From Euglena gracilis (lineage: Eukaryota; Euglenida; Euglenophyceae; Euglenales): 64,000 nt of DNA. Location of the stretch: positions 20,983,295 through 21,047,294 of the forward strand of contig CP154956.1 in NCBI GenBank assembly GCA_039621445.1. The letters run 5' to 3'. Below are positions 1 to 10,340 of the stretch, piece after piece. Within the stretch, counting starts at the first letter, position 1, and each line of letters opens with the position of its first letter. The position numbers and the translations under genes are program-made. The notes under the pieces are model-generated. The model did not search any database and had not been told where the DNA came from. It saw only the letters and a program-made list of their open reading frames with translations.

Positions 1-345
1 AAAAAAATTTTTTTCGATTTTTTTCGACTTTTTCGACCCGGGTTTGACCCAAAGTCAATGGGTCGGCGGCCCAAAACGGGGCGCTAGCGGGTCGAAAAAC
101 GCTCGTTTTCGGCTCAAAAACAGTTTTTCTGGGTCCGGGAGGCCAAAAAACATCGTTTCGGGCAAAAAAGATTTTTTCGATTTTTTTCGACTTTTTCGAC
201 CCGGGTTTGACCCAAAGTCAATGGGTCGGCGGCCCAAAACGGGGCGCTGGCGGGTCGAAAAACGCTCGTTTTCGGCTCAAAAACAGTTTTTCCGGGTCCG
301 GGAGGCCAAAAAACATCGTTTCGGGCAAAAAAAAAATTTCGATTT
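1..345. repeat. Tandem duplication, unit about 163 bp
   Basis: Two near-identical copies of a unit containing GACCCGGGTTTGACCC and GGGTCGGCGGCCC lie head to tail, the second starting about 163 bases after the first. The copies differ by a few substitutions and the length of A runs. Related sequence in inverted orientation occurs at 26490-26735. The open frames across it on both strands are Lys/Arg/Phe-rich and repeat with the unit, so I do not regard them as genes. Confidence 0.85.
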
Positions 346-790
346 TTTTCGACTTTTTGGGCCGAAAACAGCTAAGTCGAACAGAAGGAAAAGTGTACAA
401 AATGGCCTGAAATGGCCCAAATTGGCCAAAAAACGCCCGTATCTCGGGCTGGGCGGTGATTTGCGGGGAAACCAAAACCCCAGTAGATAGAGCGTTCCAA
501 GGGCTTCAATTTAGGTCTCCGGACATTTCCTTTGACTTTGCATCATTTTCGAGAAATTTTGCAAACATCGATTTTTTGACCCCCCAGCCCCCGAAAACGG
601 CTAAGTCGAACAGAGGGAAAAGTGTACAAAACGGCCATCTGCGCCGAAAACGGCCGTATCTCGGGCTGGGCGGGGGGTTGCGGGGAAATCAAAATACCGG
701 TGGATGGGGCGTTCCAAGGGCTTCAAATTAGGTCTCCGGACTTTTCCTTTGATTTGGCTTCATTTTGGAGATATTTTGAAAACTGACATT
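346..790. repeat. Tandem duplication, unit about 230 bp
   Basis: A segment starting near CTAAGTCGAACAGA and running through CGTATCTCGGGCTGGGCGG to GGGCTTCAATTTAGGTCTCC is followed by a diverged second copy about 230 bases on. An inverted relative lies at 26490-26735, where it adjoins the relative of the 163-bp unit. The two units therefore belong to one longer repeat family. Confidence 0.8.
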
Positions 791-1124
791 TTTTGGCCGA
801 AATGGCAGAGTCCAAAGGGGGGGGGGGGCTCATCCAGGGGGGGCGGGTAAATCCTACCCAGTTTGGACCCCTTCGCGCGTGAATAACTCGGGCCTGGCGG
901 GGAGTTGGGGGTCAAACCCAGGTGATTCGGAAACTAGAAATCCAGTCGCTCGCATCTGGAAAAAAAAATTCCCGGAACCGGGCAGGGGTCATGGTGATAA
1001 TCCGCGGTTTTCACGGTCTACCCAGAGGGGGGGGGGGCCGGGGGGGGGGGGGCGGGTCCGACCCCCCACTTTTCCCTGGTGGTAAGCTTTGCTCTTACTC
1101 TAAAGAGATAAGAGCTCAGCGACC
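791..1124. other. G-run-rich spacer without a recognisable gene
   Basis: This stretch contains several G homopolymers of 8-10 or more bases and short unique sequence. I see no conserved reading frame or structured repeat in it. Confidence 0.5.
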
Positions 1125-1285
1125 CCCCCCCTAATTGGCCACCTGGACCCCATCCTTCATAGTCGCGAACCCCCGTAAACACCCGAATAAAGGCATTTTC
1201 CCTTGAAATGAGTAACCCCCCCCCCTAATTGGCCACCTGGGCTCTGGCCAATTAGGGGTGGGGGACAAATAGGGGGGGGGTCACG
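1125..1285. mobile_element. MITE-like segment with poly-C/poly-G ends and CTAATTGGCCACC motifs
   Basis: Two CCCCCCTAATTGGCCACCTGG motifs face an inverted GGCCAATTAGGGG, bounded by C-runs on the left and G-runs on the right. The architecture matches the elements at 14589-14779 and 22745-22955, which also use TAATTGGC motifs flanked by homopolymers. Confidence 0.5.
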
Positions 1286-1344
1286 TTAACAAAACCCCTT
1301 TGCTGCCGGACTGTTTTGTGTGCATGCGCAAACAGACACCCATT

Positions 1345-1813
1345 CATACATCTCTCTAAGGTTTTGCGAACCCCCCCCAGGGGGGGGGGCGGCTGCAGCC
1401 AGCCCCGATTTGGGCCCAGCCCAGCCGCAGCAGCACCCCCCCCCCGGGGGGGGTGCTGCTAGCCCAGCTAGCCAGCCCCTTTTTGGGGGGGGTCCAGCCC
1501 AAAAATTTTCGGCGCGAAGCGCCGAAATTTTTTGAAAAACTGTGTTCAAAAGTGGCCAAAAATGGGGTTTGGGGCATTTTTGGGGGGTTTCAGATGCATC
1601 ATTTTTTCAAAACTGTGTTTTGCAGGTCATTTTTGGGCATTTTCCGATTTCAGTCCAGCTCGCCCCGGTTCGGGTCCAGCCGGGGTCCAGCCCCCCCCCC
1701 CCCCCCCCCAGGGGGGTGGGGGGCGGGCTAGCCAGCCCAAATTTCTAGCCAGCCCAAATTTCTAGCCCTGGCCCAGCAACCCCCCCCCCCGGGGGTCCTT
1801 AAAGAGATGTGTG
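1345..1813 (+). mobile_element. Family B MITE, copy 1 (hAT-like, 8-bp TSD)
   Basis: The left end CATACATCTCTCTAAGG is matched in inverse by CCTTAAAGAGATGTGTG at the right end. The element is flanked by an exact 8-bp direct repeat, CACCCATT, at 1337-1344 and 1814-1821, the duplication size typical of hAT elements. Inside are C-run/G-run hairpins and the stem-loop TTCGGCGCGAAGCGCCGAA near 1510. There is no transposase, so it is non-autonomous. Full-length relatives lie at 38869-39339 and 50138-50475. Confidence 0.9.
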
Positions 1814-1989
1814 CACCCATTGTCGGAGGGCGCCTTTGGCGTCTTTGGTCGTCTAGCGGGGAGGGCTGCCGCCGCCCCCCCCCCCCCACCCCCCCGCCCC
1901 CCAATAACAAAACCCCTTTGCTGCCGGACCGTTTTGTGTGCATGCGCAATCAGACACCCATTGTCGGAGGGCGCCTTCGGCGCCCTTGG
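1814..1989. repeat. Flanking repeat: duplicated AACAAAACCCCTTTGCTGCC segment
   Basis: A 49-bp segment at 1907-1955 (AACAAAACCCCTTTGCTGCC through GCATGCGCAA) repeats 1288-1336, which lies just left of family B copy 1. The motif CCATTGTCGGAGGGCGCC also occurs twice, at 1818 and 1958. A tandem repeat existed here before the MITE inserted. Confidence 0.6.
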
Positions 1990-2212
1990 TCGTCTAACCC
2001 GATGCCTAACCCCAACCCTAACCCGAAACCCTAAACCTAACCCTAACCTTGAACGTAACCCGAACCCTAACCCTAAACCAAACCCTAACCTTAAACGTAA
2101 CCTGAACCCTAACCCCAACCCTAACCCGAAACCCTAAACCTAACCCTAACCTTGAACGTAACCCGAACCCCAACCCTAAACCAAACCCTAACCTTAAACG
2201 TGACCTGAACGG
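1990..2212. repeat. Interstitial telomere-like CCCTAA tract
   Basis: Degenerate hexa/heptamers (CCCTAA, CCCTAAA, CCCGAA, CCTTGAACGTAA) run for over 200 bases. A higher-order unit of about 105 bp occurs twice, near 2006 and 2109. The strong degeneracy, the duplicated unit and the ordinary DNA on both sides show that this is an internal relic, not a chromosome end. Confidence 0.75.
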
Positions 2213-2216
2213 TTTT

Positions 2217-4109
2217 CCAAAAAGTGGCCCAAAATGGGCATTTTCCCCCCAAGTTTTTGCATATTCACCCCCGATTGGGGGGTTTTGGAGCCATTTACAG
2301 CTAACACGTGAAAACGATGGCCACGTAGCCCAAAATGATGGCCACCTTACCAAAAAATGTTTGCCACATTCCCTAGAATGATGGCCACCAAGCCCAAAAC
2401 TCTGGCCACTGAACGTGCCACTGGACCTGTAAACGTTGGCCACTTTTTCTGGAACTTAAAAATGTTGGCCGTTTTTTTTTGTTGTGTTGTATGTTGAATA
2501 TCCTGTGCTTCCTGGCTCTTTTCTTTCAACCAAAATGTCCAGTCCTAAAAACCTTTCGTTTGGAATCAAAACTCAGTCACACGGCGCTCTGAAAATCGCT
2601 GGATTTTTGCGAGTCCAAGGAATTAATTAAATGTTCCGCTGAGAAACACCCAAGACCTTGCCTCCCGAATTCCTGTCTGCATGGCTCCCTGGATGAGTAG
2701 GCAAACAAATTTGAGTGTACACCTGGTATTTTCCACCCCATTCCGCACCCAAAGTCTGCTGAGGATGAGCTGAGGATGCCGAATTTCAGAAAGCAACCCA
2801 TTGAGAAACGGCATCTTGTGTCACAAACCTGCCCTACCTGTTTACGAGGGGGAAATTGTAACGCCAGACCAGTGACCTGTGGGCATTTTGTCACTTCTCC
2901 AACCCAGACGTTGCTTTCTGCCCACTTGCAAGTGCCTAACGGTAGACTGGGGGGGGGGGCAGTGGGTAGTCGACCGACTATTCAGCTGACTACCCCCCCC
3001 CCTGAATATTTTTTTGTCCAGATCACCTCAACGCCAGTCAAAACCCACCCAAGTGGCTCCAGAACCCCCCAATTGGGGGTGAAGATGCAAAAACTTGGGG
3101 GAGGGAAATGTCCATTTTGGGCCACTTTAGGCAAAAGGACACCTCTCCCCATTGGATTTTCAACATAATGTCAAAATTTCGCACAAAAAGGACTTATCCC
3201 TCCAAGTATGTTGCCAACATAGAAGGGATTTTGTTATTTGAGGCTCGGATGGGGGTGGAGGAGGGAGTTTTTTGCCCCTCGTGACGCAGAATGCTTGCAT
3301 TTCTAAAGGATTTTCATGCAATCCCTCTTTCATCATTGATTTTTTTACCCCTCCGGACCCCCATCAAGGACCCACCGACTCCCCACCGACCAAATATTTC
3401 TGATTTGAGGGTGTTTATGTTGGTGTAAGGCACTTATTTGGACCCATCCGGACCATTTCCAGGTGATTTGGGCCCGCCACAGACCATTTTTATGACCACT
3501 GATTAGACACCGACTAGTTTGCAGAGGATTTTCTTCATGGGGGGGGGCTTGAAAGCCGGCGGTTTTGAGCCGTTAGTACATTAAAGTGGGTATTTCACCG
3601 ACTAGTCGGCCGACTACCCGCTACCCCCCCCCCACCCCATCTCGCCGACTACCTACCGACCAGGCCTAGTCGGCCGACTAACCCCCCCCCCCTAGTCTAC
3701 CGCCATGCGCCCCAAGCAACATGAAAACACGTGTTTGTTGGACACGTGTTTCATAGAACTTCTTCCCCCTCATATACCTCTGACCACTTCAACTGGGCAC
3801 CGTAGTCATGTATCAGCTCTGGAAGGTTTCTTGCATTTGTGTTCCCTGACCCATGGCGCTGCATAAAGGTCAATTTCTCCGGACGATTGTTGTCCGGACG
3901 ATTGTTGGAAGTTTTTTTCAGTTCTAGTGAATGACGCACTCAGGTCCCAGTGGCCATGGTTTTTAGGTCAAGGGGCCCCTATTTTTAGGTCACGTGGGCA
4001 CTGTTTTTAGGTTCGGTGGCCGCAGTTTTGGGTCCAGTGGCCATCGTTCTGGGGCCAGTGGCCCTGCTTCTCAGGTCGGGTGGCCAACGTTTCTCCCGTT
4101 AGCTGTAAA
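2217..4109. mobile_element. Fold-back element with tandem-repeat arms
   Basis: The left arm (2283-2470) starts TTTACAGCTAAC and consists of imperfect repeats of about 25 bp with the core GATGGCCACC. The right arm (3945-4109) carries the same repeats in the opposite strand sense (GGTCCAGTGGCCATCGTT) and ends GTTAGCTGTAAA. The arms therefore form tandem-repeat terminal inverted repeats. The centre contains element Q at 2940-3702 and sequence I do not recognise. No transposase reading frame is visible. Confidence 0.55.
2940..3702 (+). mobile_element. Family Q inverted-repeat element, copy 1
   Basis: The left end CGGTAGACTGGGGGGG is mirrored by CCCCCCTAGTCTACCG at the right end. GTCGGCCGACTA palindromes lie next to both ends. 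A diverged, truncated relative lies at 18034-18366 and shares the end sequence, the palindromes and an internal block CAAAACCCACCCAA. No convincing target-site duplication is visible. Confidence 0.6.
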
Positions 4110-4410
4110 CAGTTGCGCGGTCTGGGTTACCAAAAATTTTTGACCCCAAACGACCAAAAGTGCCATTTTGGGCACTTTTGGGGCAAAAATGTGCCAAAAA
4201 TGCAAAAAATTTTCGGCGCAAAGCGCCGGGGGAAAAAATTGACCCTTTTGGGGGGTGGTCCCGGGAACCCCCCCGAGGGTCGGTCCGGACCCCCTGGCAG
4301 GTGGGGGGGGGGGGGGCCGGACCCCCCCACTGCAGGCCAGGAGGGGAGGGGGGTGGGGGGGGACACTCCCCCCACCTAAACCATGTATGCCCTCCTTATA
4401 TCGAACCCTG
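4109..4410 (-). mobile_element. Family D MITE, 5'-truncated copy
   Basis: The right end CTCCTTATATCGAACCCTG and the internal hairpin TTTTCGGCGCAAAGCGCC match the intact family D copies at 18384-18753 and 31886-32287. The opposite end is missing, and the element stops where the fold-back arm at 4109 begins. Confidence 0.65.
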
Positions 4411-4639
4411 GGGTCGACCCCCCCACCCTCACCCCCATGCAGGGGGCCCCACCCTGGCTGTTCTGCCAAATCCCGTTCTGCCCTGGGGGGGCACCTCAAC
4501 CCCGTACACCCCCCTCACATCGTACTCTGCCCCCCCCCTCCAACATCGAAACTGAAGGGGCTCATCACGGGACTCACTTTGGGGTTCAAAAAAATGGCCT
4601 TTGCACCAAAAATAGAGCAAACCTCGCAGACCCCCTGAC
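4411..4639. other. C-rich spacer, no gene seen
   Basis: C-run-rich unique sequence lies between two family D fragments. I find no conserved frame or clear repeat in it. Confidence 0.4.
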
Positions 4640-4771
4640 CAGGGTTTGATATAAAGACAGGTGGGGGGTGGGGGTCCGGACCCCCCTGCGGGCCAGGAGG
4701 GGGGGGGTGCAACAAAAAACAGTGGCGCGGTCTGGGTGACCGAAATTTTTTGACCCCCCAAAACGACCAAA
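4640..4771 (+). mobile_element. Family D MITE, 3'-truncated copy
   Basis: It starts CAGGGTTTGATATAAAG, close to the intact family D end, and continues through the GTGGCGCGGTCTGGGTGACC block. It breaks off in the AAACGACCAAAAGTG segment, and the second half is absent. Confidence 0.55.
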
Positions 4772-4839
4772 AGTGTTTATCCCTGACCCTGGTCCTAACC
4801 GCATCCCCTTCCCAGACCATTTCCTGATACGGATACAGG

Positions 4840-5195
4840 GGGCTGCGGATCCCCCGGTGAACTTCACCGGAGAACGTTCACCGGGGGGAAGGGGGGGGTG
4901 CTTTCGGCGATGAAGTTCACCGGTGAAGTTCAATGGTGAACTTCACCGTTTTGATGGTTGGGGGTGAAATTCTCATGGGTGAAATTTTGCTCCTTTCCTC
5001 TCAAAATGGTCATTTTGAGGTTGATGCTTCATGGAATTTTGTGATTTCCGAAAACAAAATGTCATTTTTGGCCATTTTTGGCCAAAAAGTGCTCTCTTGG
5101 TGTATTTCACCGGTGAAGTTCACCGATGGGTTAGGCAGAGGGGGGGGGGTCTGGGACCTCCCGGTGAACTTTCAAACGGTGAACTTCACCATAGG
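4840..5195. repeat. Cluster of GTGAACTTCACCGG palindromes
   Basis: The palindromic word GGTGAACTTCACC / CACCGGTGAAGTTCACC recurs at least six times between 4855 and 5190, interleaved with G-runs. Single copies of the word recur near 40570 and 41405-41470. It looks like the subterminal repeat of a mobile element. Confidence 0.55.
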
Positions 5196-5892
5196 GGGGG
5201 GGGAGGGGGGTCAAAATGACCAAAGTCTACTGCCTGATCTCCCTGAACCCCGAAGCTTTAACCTATCAATCACCATATCCGTGAACACTCATTGACCCTG
5301 GGACTAACCCAGGCCTGATAAAAATGCTTTTCTCATCCGAATGATTTGCATACAGTTGTGGCCTCGGCCTCCACACAGCACAGTTTTCAAATTTTTTCAA
5401 AAATGGGACGTTTTTTGACAGCTTTGAGGTCATTCCAATGTGTTTGCATGCATTTTCAGCCAAATTGAGACAATCAAATTTTAAGGGGGGTTAAATTATT
5501 TTAAAAAGGGGGGGGGGGCGTAATGCAGTTGGTTGGAGGTCGGGCCGCCCAGGTCGGCCCGACCTCCAGTGGTCGATAACGGCCAGGTCGGGCCGACCAT
5601 GGTCGCCGAACCTCCGGGATCGTCATAAAAAAATGTGTCTTACAGCTAACAGACACCCGAGTAGGGAATTTCGGACAAAATGAAGACCCCTCCCGGACAA
5701 GTTTTGTTGGCCCTCGCGGACACCTTCCGGAGAACCCCCCCCCCCCCCCGGACACAATTATTGCTCCCTAATGGACGGGAAATTTAGGCCCCCATCCCCC
5801 CGCAACCCCCCCGCAACCCGACCGGAGGCCCAGTTCTGGGAAAATTTCTTTTGGGTGGGAGATGCCTAATTTTGGTTAAAACCTATTTTCTG
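5196..5892. repeat. Spacer with GGTCGGGCCGACC palindromes and GGACACC/GGACAAG repeats
   Basis: 5530-5615 contains several GGTCGGGCCGACC-type palindromes. 5640-5770 carries short imperfect repeats (CAGACACCCGAGTAGGGAAT, GGACAAGTTTTGTTGG) that recur at 13760-13960. No gene is seen. Confidence 0.5.
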
Positions 5893-6012
5893 GGCCCGAC
5901 GCCTGTCTTGAAATTCTACTGACATTAACGGATTTCATTCTGTACTACAAAAAAGGGGTGGCGGACGCCGGTTCTGTCCAAAACCCGGCGTTCCGGACGC
6001 CAGTTCCGTCCG

Positions 6013-7043
6013 AACAGATTCAGCAGGGGCGCCGGGCGACTCGCTTCGCTCGCTCGCGCCCGGCGCCCCTGCTGAATCTGTTAGTGTCGGTCGATTTTTG
6101 TATAGAATCGCACTGACACATGCTGCAAGAGGTTTTTCAGTTTAATTTGAGCTCGGAGGGTGCACATGGGTATGGGTATGTATCTTTCAAGCCACGCAGA
6201 GATGGCCAGGCCAAATCTGCGTTTCAAGCGAGGGATGATTTCTGTGTGCCACGCCGCAGTGCTTTTGGTGCTGATTTGCTTTCCCCCCTCTTCGGCACAC
6301 AAACACTTGCAGACGGCCCATAACGTAAAGTAAAATTTGTGCCTTTTGTACGAATTGCCAGCAGTTGAAGTGTGAGGGCAGATGACTTGACTGAACAGTG
6401 TGGTGTGCACATATGTCCAACAATCTGTTCTGTTGCACACAAACATCCAAGAATCTTTTCCAGGTAAAACCGTCACCAAAGTGCAGGTGATACAACTAAG
6501 CAATCCCATGACTGTACAGATCACACAGGACTGAACCCTCACAAGAACTTTATCATGCGAGCGGCCTTAGCGGCCTTATCAGATGATTTGACGTTGGTCA
6601 TACAATGACATGGAAATGCACCAAAAATTTGTCAATAAGTCTCAAAGGTTTTGTCAAATTTGTTTGAAAGATTTTGTCAAAACATTTCAAAGATTTTTGT
6701 CAAAGTATTTCAAAAATTGTGTACAGCAACGTCCAAAAACCTTGTCAAAACATTTCCTGAATACCATCAAAATATTTCAAAAACTCTGTCAAAACGTTTC
6801 AAGAATGTGTCGAAACGTTTCAAAAAATAGGGGCGCCGGCTGCAGGATTTTGGTTCCAAATTGGGCATCGCAACCCAAAATTTTGACCCATTTGCCCTCA
6901 TTGGAGCCAAAAATGTGCACTACAACTATATTTTTATACAAAAATCGACCGACACTAACAGATTCAGCAGGGGCGCCGGGCGCGAGCGAGCGAAGCGAGT
7001 CGCCCGGCGCCCCTGCTGAATCTGTTAGTGTCGGTCGATTTTT
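6013..7043. mobile_element. 1-kb fold-back element with palindromic ends
   Basis: Each end is itself a long palindrome. 6013-6082 is an inverted repeat around a GCGAGCGAGCGAAGCG loop. 6940-7043 is a 104-bp near-perfect palindrome whose arms start AAAAATCGACCGACACTAAC and continue through CAGATTCAGCAGGGGCGCC. The left end keeps one extended arm (to about 6100), so the two ends are also inverted relative to each other. Inside is a 153-codon minus-strand frame (6081-6542), Cys-rich at first, which I cannot assign and consider doubtful, and then a CATTTCAAA repeat array. Confidence 0.6.
6630..6832. repeat. TTTTGTCAAAACATTTCAAA tandem repeats
   Basis: About ten degenerate copies of a roughly 20-bp word lie in tandem. 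A second array of the same word is at 8825-8996. Confidence 0.65.
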
Positions 7044-7141
7044 CTAAAACCTATTTTGTCTGGGCCCGACGCCTGTCTTGAAATTCATTCGACCGAACCG
7101 CCTGGACAGAAATATGGCCAAAAAAGTGGTTTTTGGCCCAT

Positions 7142-7380
7142 TAACGGGCGCCTGAATGGAAACTGTTAGAGATGAACGGGTGCCTGAATGGAAATCGACT
7201 GACATAAGCGGGCGCCTGAATGGAAATCGACCGACATAAACGGGCGCCTGAATGTAAATCGACCGACATAAACGGGCGCCTGAATGGAAATCGACTGACA
7301 TAAACGGATTCCGATGTCATGGAAATCGACTGACATAAACTGATTCCGATGTCATGGAAATCGACCAACCTTTTGTGTCT
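7142..7380. repeat. 33-bp tandem repeats (GGGCGCCTGAATGGAAATCG)
   Basis: Five clear units of GGGCGCCTGAATGGAAATCG + ACCGACATAAAC follow one another, then two degenerate units. Three more units occur at 8425-8515, just inside the right boundary of the composite region. Part of the unit (AATCGACCGACA) also forms the outer arm of the palindrome at 6940-7043, which suggests a common origin. Confidence 0.8.
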
Positions 7381-7698
7381 TTTTTCTGAATGCTTTTTTG
7401 TTCCGTTTTGGGACATTGCCAATTTCAGCCTGAAATCCGTTAATTTCGACCAACCTTTTTTCTCATTTTTCTGAATGCTTTTTTCTTCCATTTTGACAGA
7501 ATAGAATAATAACAATAGAAATTCCAATACAGGCGTCGAGGCCAGAAAACAGGCTTTAACAGTTGCCACCCCTCACCAGAAAGCTTTTCTTTCAGACGTC
7601 CAGCGATGACAACTGAATCGGGCCAAAAAAAATGATAATCTTAAGTTTCGTCCTTCTGTCCGTTCCATCCAAGATTCATCCAGCTGTGACCACCTGAC

Positions 7699-8133
7699 CA
7701 GGCATTTGCTTAAGGGATTGCAGTACCCCCCCCCCCCCCGGGGGGGCTGGACTGCAGTTAGTCCAAATTTGGCTAGTGGGTTTTCTAGCAGACCCCCCCG
7801 GGGGGGGTCTGCTAGCAGGGCTAGCTAGTGGAAAAAAATTTTCCAGTGGCCGGCGCGAAGCGCCGAAATTTTTTTTTGGGACCCCCCAAAAAGGCCAAAA
7901 ATGCCCGTTTTTGGCCATTTTGGGGAATTTTTGGAACAAAATCAGCCAAAAACCTGTAAAACCTCATTCTTCCTCCGGCGCTGCGCCGGAGGAAAATTTT
8001 TTTTCCAGTCCGGGGGACCCCCGGACCCCCCCCACCCCCCCCCCCCGGGGGTCTAGCTAGTCCACTTTTTCCAGTGTCTAGCCGATTGGCTAGCCAGTAC
8101 CCCCCCCCCCGGGGGTCCTTAAGCAAATGCCTG
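7699..8133 (+). mobile_element. Family A MITE, copy 1 (hAT-like, 8-bp TSD)
   Basis: Perfect terminal inverted repeats CAGGCATTTGCTTAAGG / CCTTAAGCAAATGCCTG are flanked by exact 8-bp duplications CACCTGAC (7691-7698 and 8134-8141). Inside are a GGTCTGCTAGCAG stem with C/G runs and two stem-loops (CCGGCGCGAAGCGCCG near 7850 and CCTCCGGCGCTGCGCCGGAGG near 7970). No coding capacity is seen. A second copy is at 56006-56436. Confidence 0.92.
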
Positions 8134-8141
8134 CACCTGAC

Positions 8142-8294
8142 CCCCCCTCCCACCCCCTCCAAAAAATATTCATCCAAATATGAAGGAAAATGACTCGAAA
8201 CCCACCCAAAGTCGCTAGCGACCATGGTCGCTAGGGACCAATCGCTAGGGACCACCAAAAAATATATCACCAATTTCCCGCAATGAGCCGCAAA
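8142..8294 (-). mobile_element. Family F (Mutator-like) fragment
   Basis: CATTCAAATATGAAAG-like sequence, the CACAACCCACCCAAA block and a GTCGCTAGCGACCA palindrome lead to ATTTCCCGCAATGAGCC, the terminal sequence of the intact family F elements at 27850-28936 and 32946-33694. Only one end is present. Confidence 0.55.
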
Positions 8295-8824
8295 ATTTGT
8301 TGTTTTTTTCCTGGTCCATAACGCCTCCAGAACCCCACAGGACCAAAAATGTCGGGAAAAAAGGGAAATCCAAAATGTCCAAAAGTCACTAAAAATTCCC
8401 AATCTGACCAGCAACAGATTTCAATGGAATGGAAATCGACCGACATAAACGGGCACCTGAATGGAAATCGACCGACATAAACGGGCGCCTGAATGGAAAT
8501 CGACTGACATAAACAATTTCAGGCTGAAATCCGTTAATGTCAGCAGAATTTCAAGACAGGCGTCGGGCCCAGAAAATAACCACATGCCCACCTATCTCCT
8601 GTGGCTTCATAGGAATACAAAAATACATGAGTCCAACATCCCTGGTAAGGCGCTCCTGCATTCCACTTTCCAGTTCCATCCACCATTTCGCATTCTTCGT
8701 GGTTGTAGTCTATTTTAAGCTTAACATCCTGCAGCACAATGAACGTGATTCTTCCTCCCATTCCACCAGTGACAAATGCCCCCCCACCAGAAAAATGCGG
8801 ATGCCCAAAAATCGCGCCCACAAT

Positions 8825-8996
8825 GGATCAAAGATTTTGTCCAGAACGCTCCAAATATTTTGTCAAAATATTTCTGGAATTGGTCAAAATCTTCCTAAAA
8901 TTTTGTCAAAAAAATCCCATCCCAAAAATACAATGTTCTTGTCAGAAAATTTCAAGAATTGAGTTAAATTCATCTCAAAGATTTTGTCATTCTTGA
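8825..8996. repeat. AATATTTTGTCAAAA tandem repeats
   Basis: This is a second array of the 20-bp word found at 6630-6832, in the same orientation. Confidence 0.55.
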
Positions 8997-9059
8997 CTCA
9001 AGAATATGGGCGTCAGCTGTAATTTGATGTGTGGAAATGCCTAATTTTCGGTGGCATCA

Positions 9060-10340
9060 TCCAAATTTCTCGACTTGGTGATTCCTAATCTTGACCTGGA
9101 AAAAATCGGTTTCCCCCCCGCAACCCCCCCGCAACCCCCCCCCTGCAACCCGACTCACCCCCATAGACATTTTCGTTGAGCCCCCATGGACACTTCTGTG
9201 TGTTTTGTGTGGGACTGGTGGCGTTTTCCTGCTTTCCCTTTTTTCAGTTTTTGTTTGCCTCATGCCTGTGGATTGTCCTGATAATGTCACTGCTTGACTG
9301 GCATTGCACCCTACATTGGTTGTTGTCAGTACTGCCTCTAGTAACCACTTTTTTTTGTTCGGAAATTGTCGACCTTGTGTGTCGCCAATGTGTTCCCCCA
9401 TTCAGAATTGGTTGAAAGGACCATTCAAATTCTTTAACAAAAACCAAACACCAACACACACCATAGATGTCAGCCACCATCATCGAAGGCGAAATCAAGC
9501 ACTGCCCCCATCCAAACTGCTCTTCATTTTGGGTTTTTCCTTTTTTGTCATCATCATTTTCTTGTGGTCACCAACATCACATGGAAAGTTGATACACCAT
9601 GCAAAACAGTCAAAGAATTTGTATTACAGTTTTCAAATTTGTCCAAATTGCTTCAAAAAATGTGCACAATTCCATTATCCCCATCAAGGAAGGGGGCGGC
9701 ACGCATGTTGCGTTACATGTTGCGGTGATTCCATTTATTTACAATGGTGATGTGTGTGATTTTTTTCAAAGAGCTTGCCCGTTTTCGGGAATATAACATT
9801 GAAAATCCCGAGGCCACCGCATTTGGATTGCGTCCACACTTCTGTTTTACAATGTCCCCCCCCAGCTTTCTGATGATTGTGCGGAGGTTTGCTTACCATT
9901 CAATCTGGCAGTCACAGTCACATTCATGTGCGACACAAACTGCACTGCGCCATATTAGATCTTTTTGGATGGAAAAGGTTGCAAGGACCAGACCAATGCT
10001 TGAACCTTTTGAGGGTAAAATTGGTTGTATAAACACCACCTCTTGGCGGCATGGGCCCCTTGTTTTGACCAATGAGGGGGGGGATGCCACCCAGGACACA
10101 TCTTTTAGAATGACAAACCACGCAGGGATTCTGCTTTTGTCGGGTTTCACAAAACCGAGAGATCTGAAACAGGCCTTTTGAGTGAACGATATTGCATGTT
10201 TGTCAACCAGAACGATCTGTGCTTCGTCTAAACCAGATCATATTATCCACGTTGTGTCCCAGATCACCTGGTGATGAACCACGCAGCTTTTTCTTTCAGT
10301 TTTTTTTTAAACATTCGGCAATCATTTGCGACAGATTGGT
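9060..10340. repeat. Long dispersed repeat X, copy 1
   Basis: Blocks at 9240-9300 (CAGTTTTTGTTTGCCTCATG onward) and 10150-10340 (GAGTGAACGATATTG onward) recur in the same order and orientation at 13975-14035 and 14200-14400, with the middle shortened in the second copy. A plus-strand frame at 9744-10181 and minus-strand frames over the same bases have ordinary-looking composition, but I recognise no family and cannot choose a strand. It may be a decayed element gene. Confidence 0.5.

Larger units (their letters stand above)
5893..8577. mobile_element. Composite region bounded by inverted GGGCCCGACGCCTGTC repeats
   Basis: 5893-5945 (TATTTTCTGGGCCCGACGCC through the ACATTAACGGATTT block) is the reverse complement of 8523-8577 with only a few differences. 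Between them lie a palindrome-ended element (6013-7043), 33-bp tandem repeats and a family A MITE. A further partial copy of the end sequence occurs at 7055-7085, and a relative at 32815-32870. Confidence 0.5.

Noticed and set aside
1990-2212. A true chromosome end
   Set aside because: The tract is degenerate, short and flanked by ordinary repeats on both sides.
6081-6542. Cys-rich 153-codon minus-strand gene in the palindrome-ended element
   Set aside because: Starts and ends in palindrome sequence, has no recognisable domain, and competing frames exist.
9744-10181. A gene in dispersed repeat X
   Set aside because: Both strands are open, no family is recognised, and the second copy of the repeat lacks this part. 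Kept only as a note.
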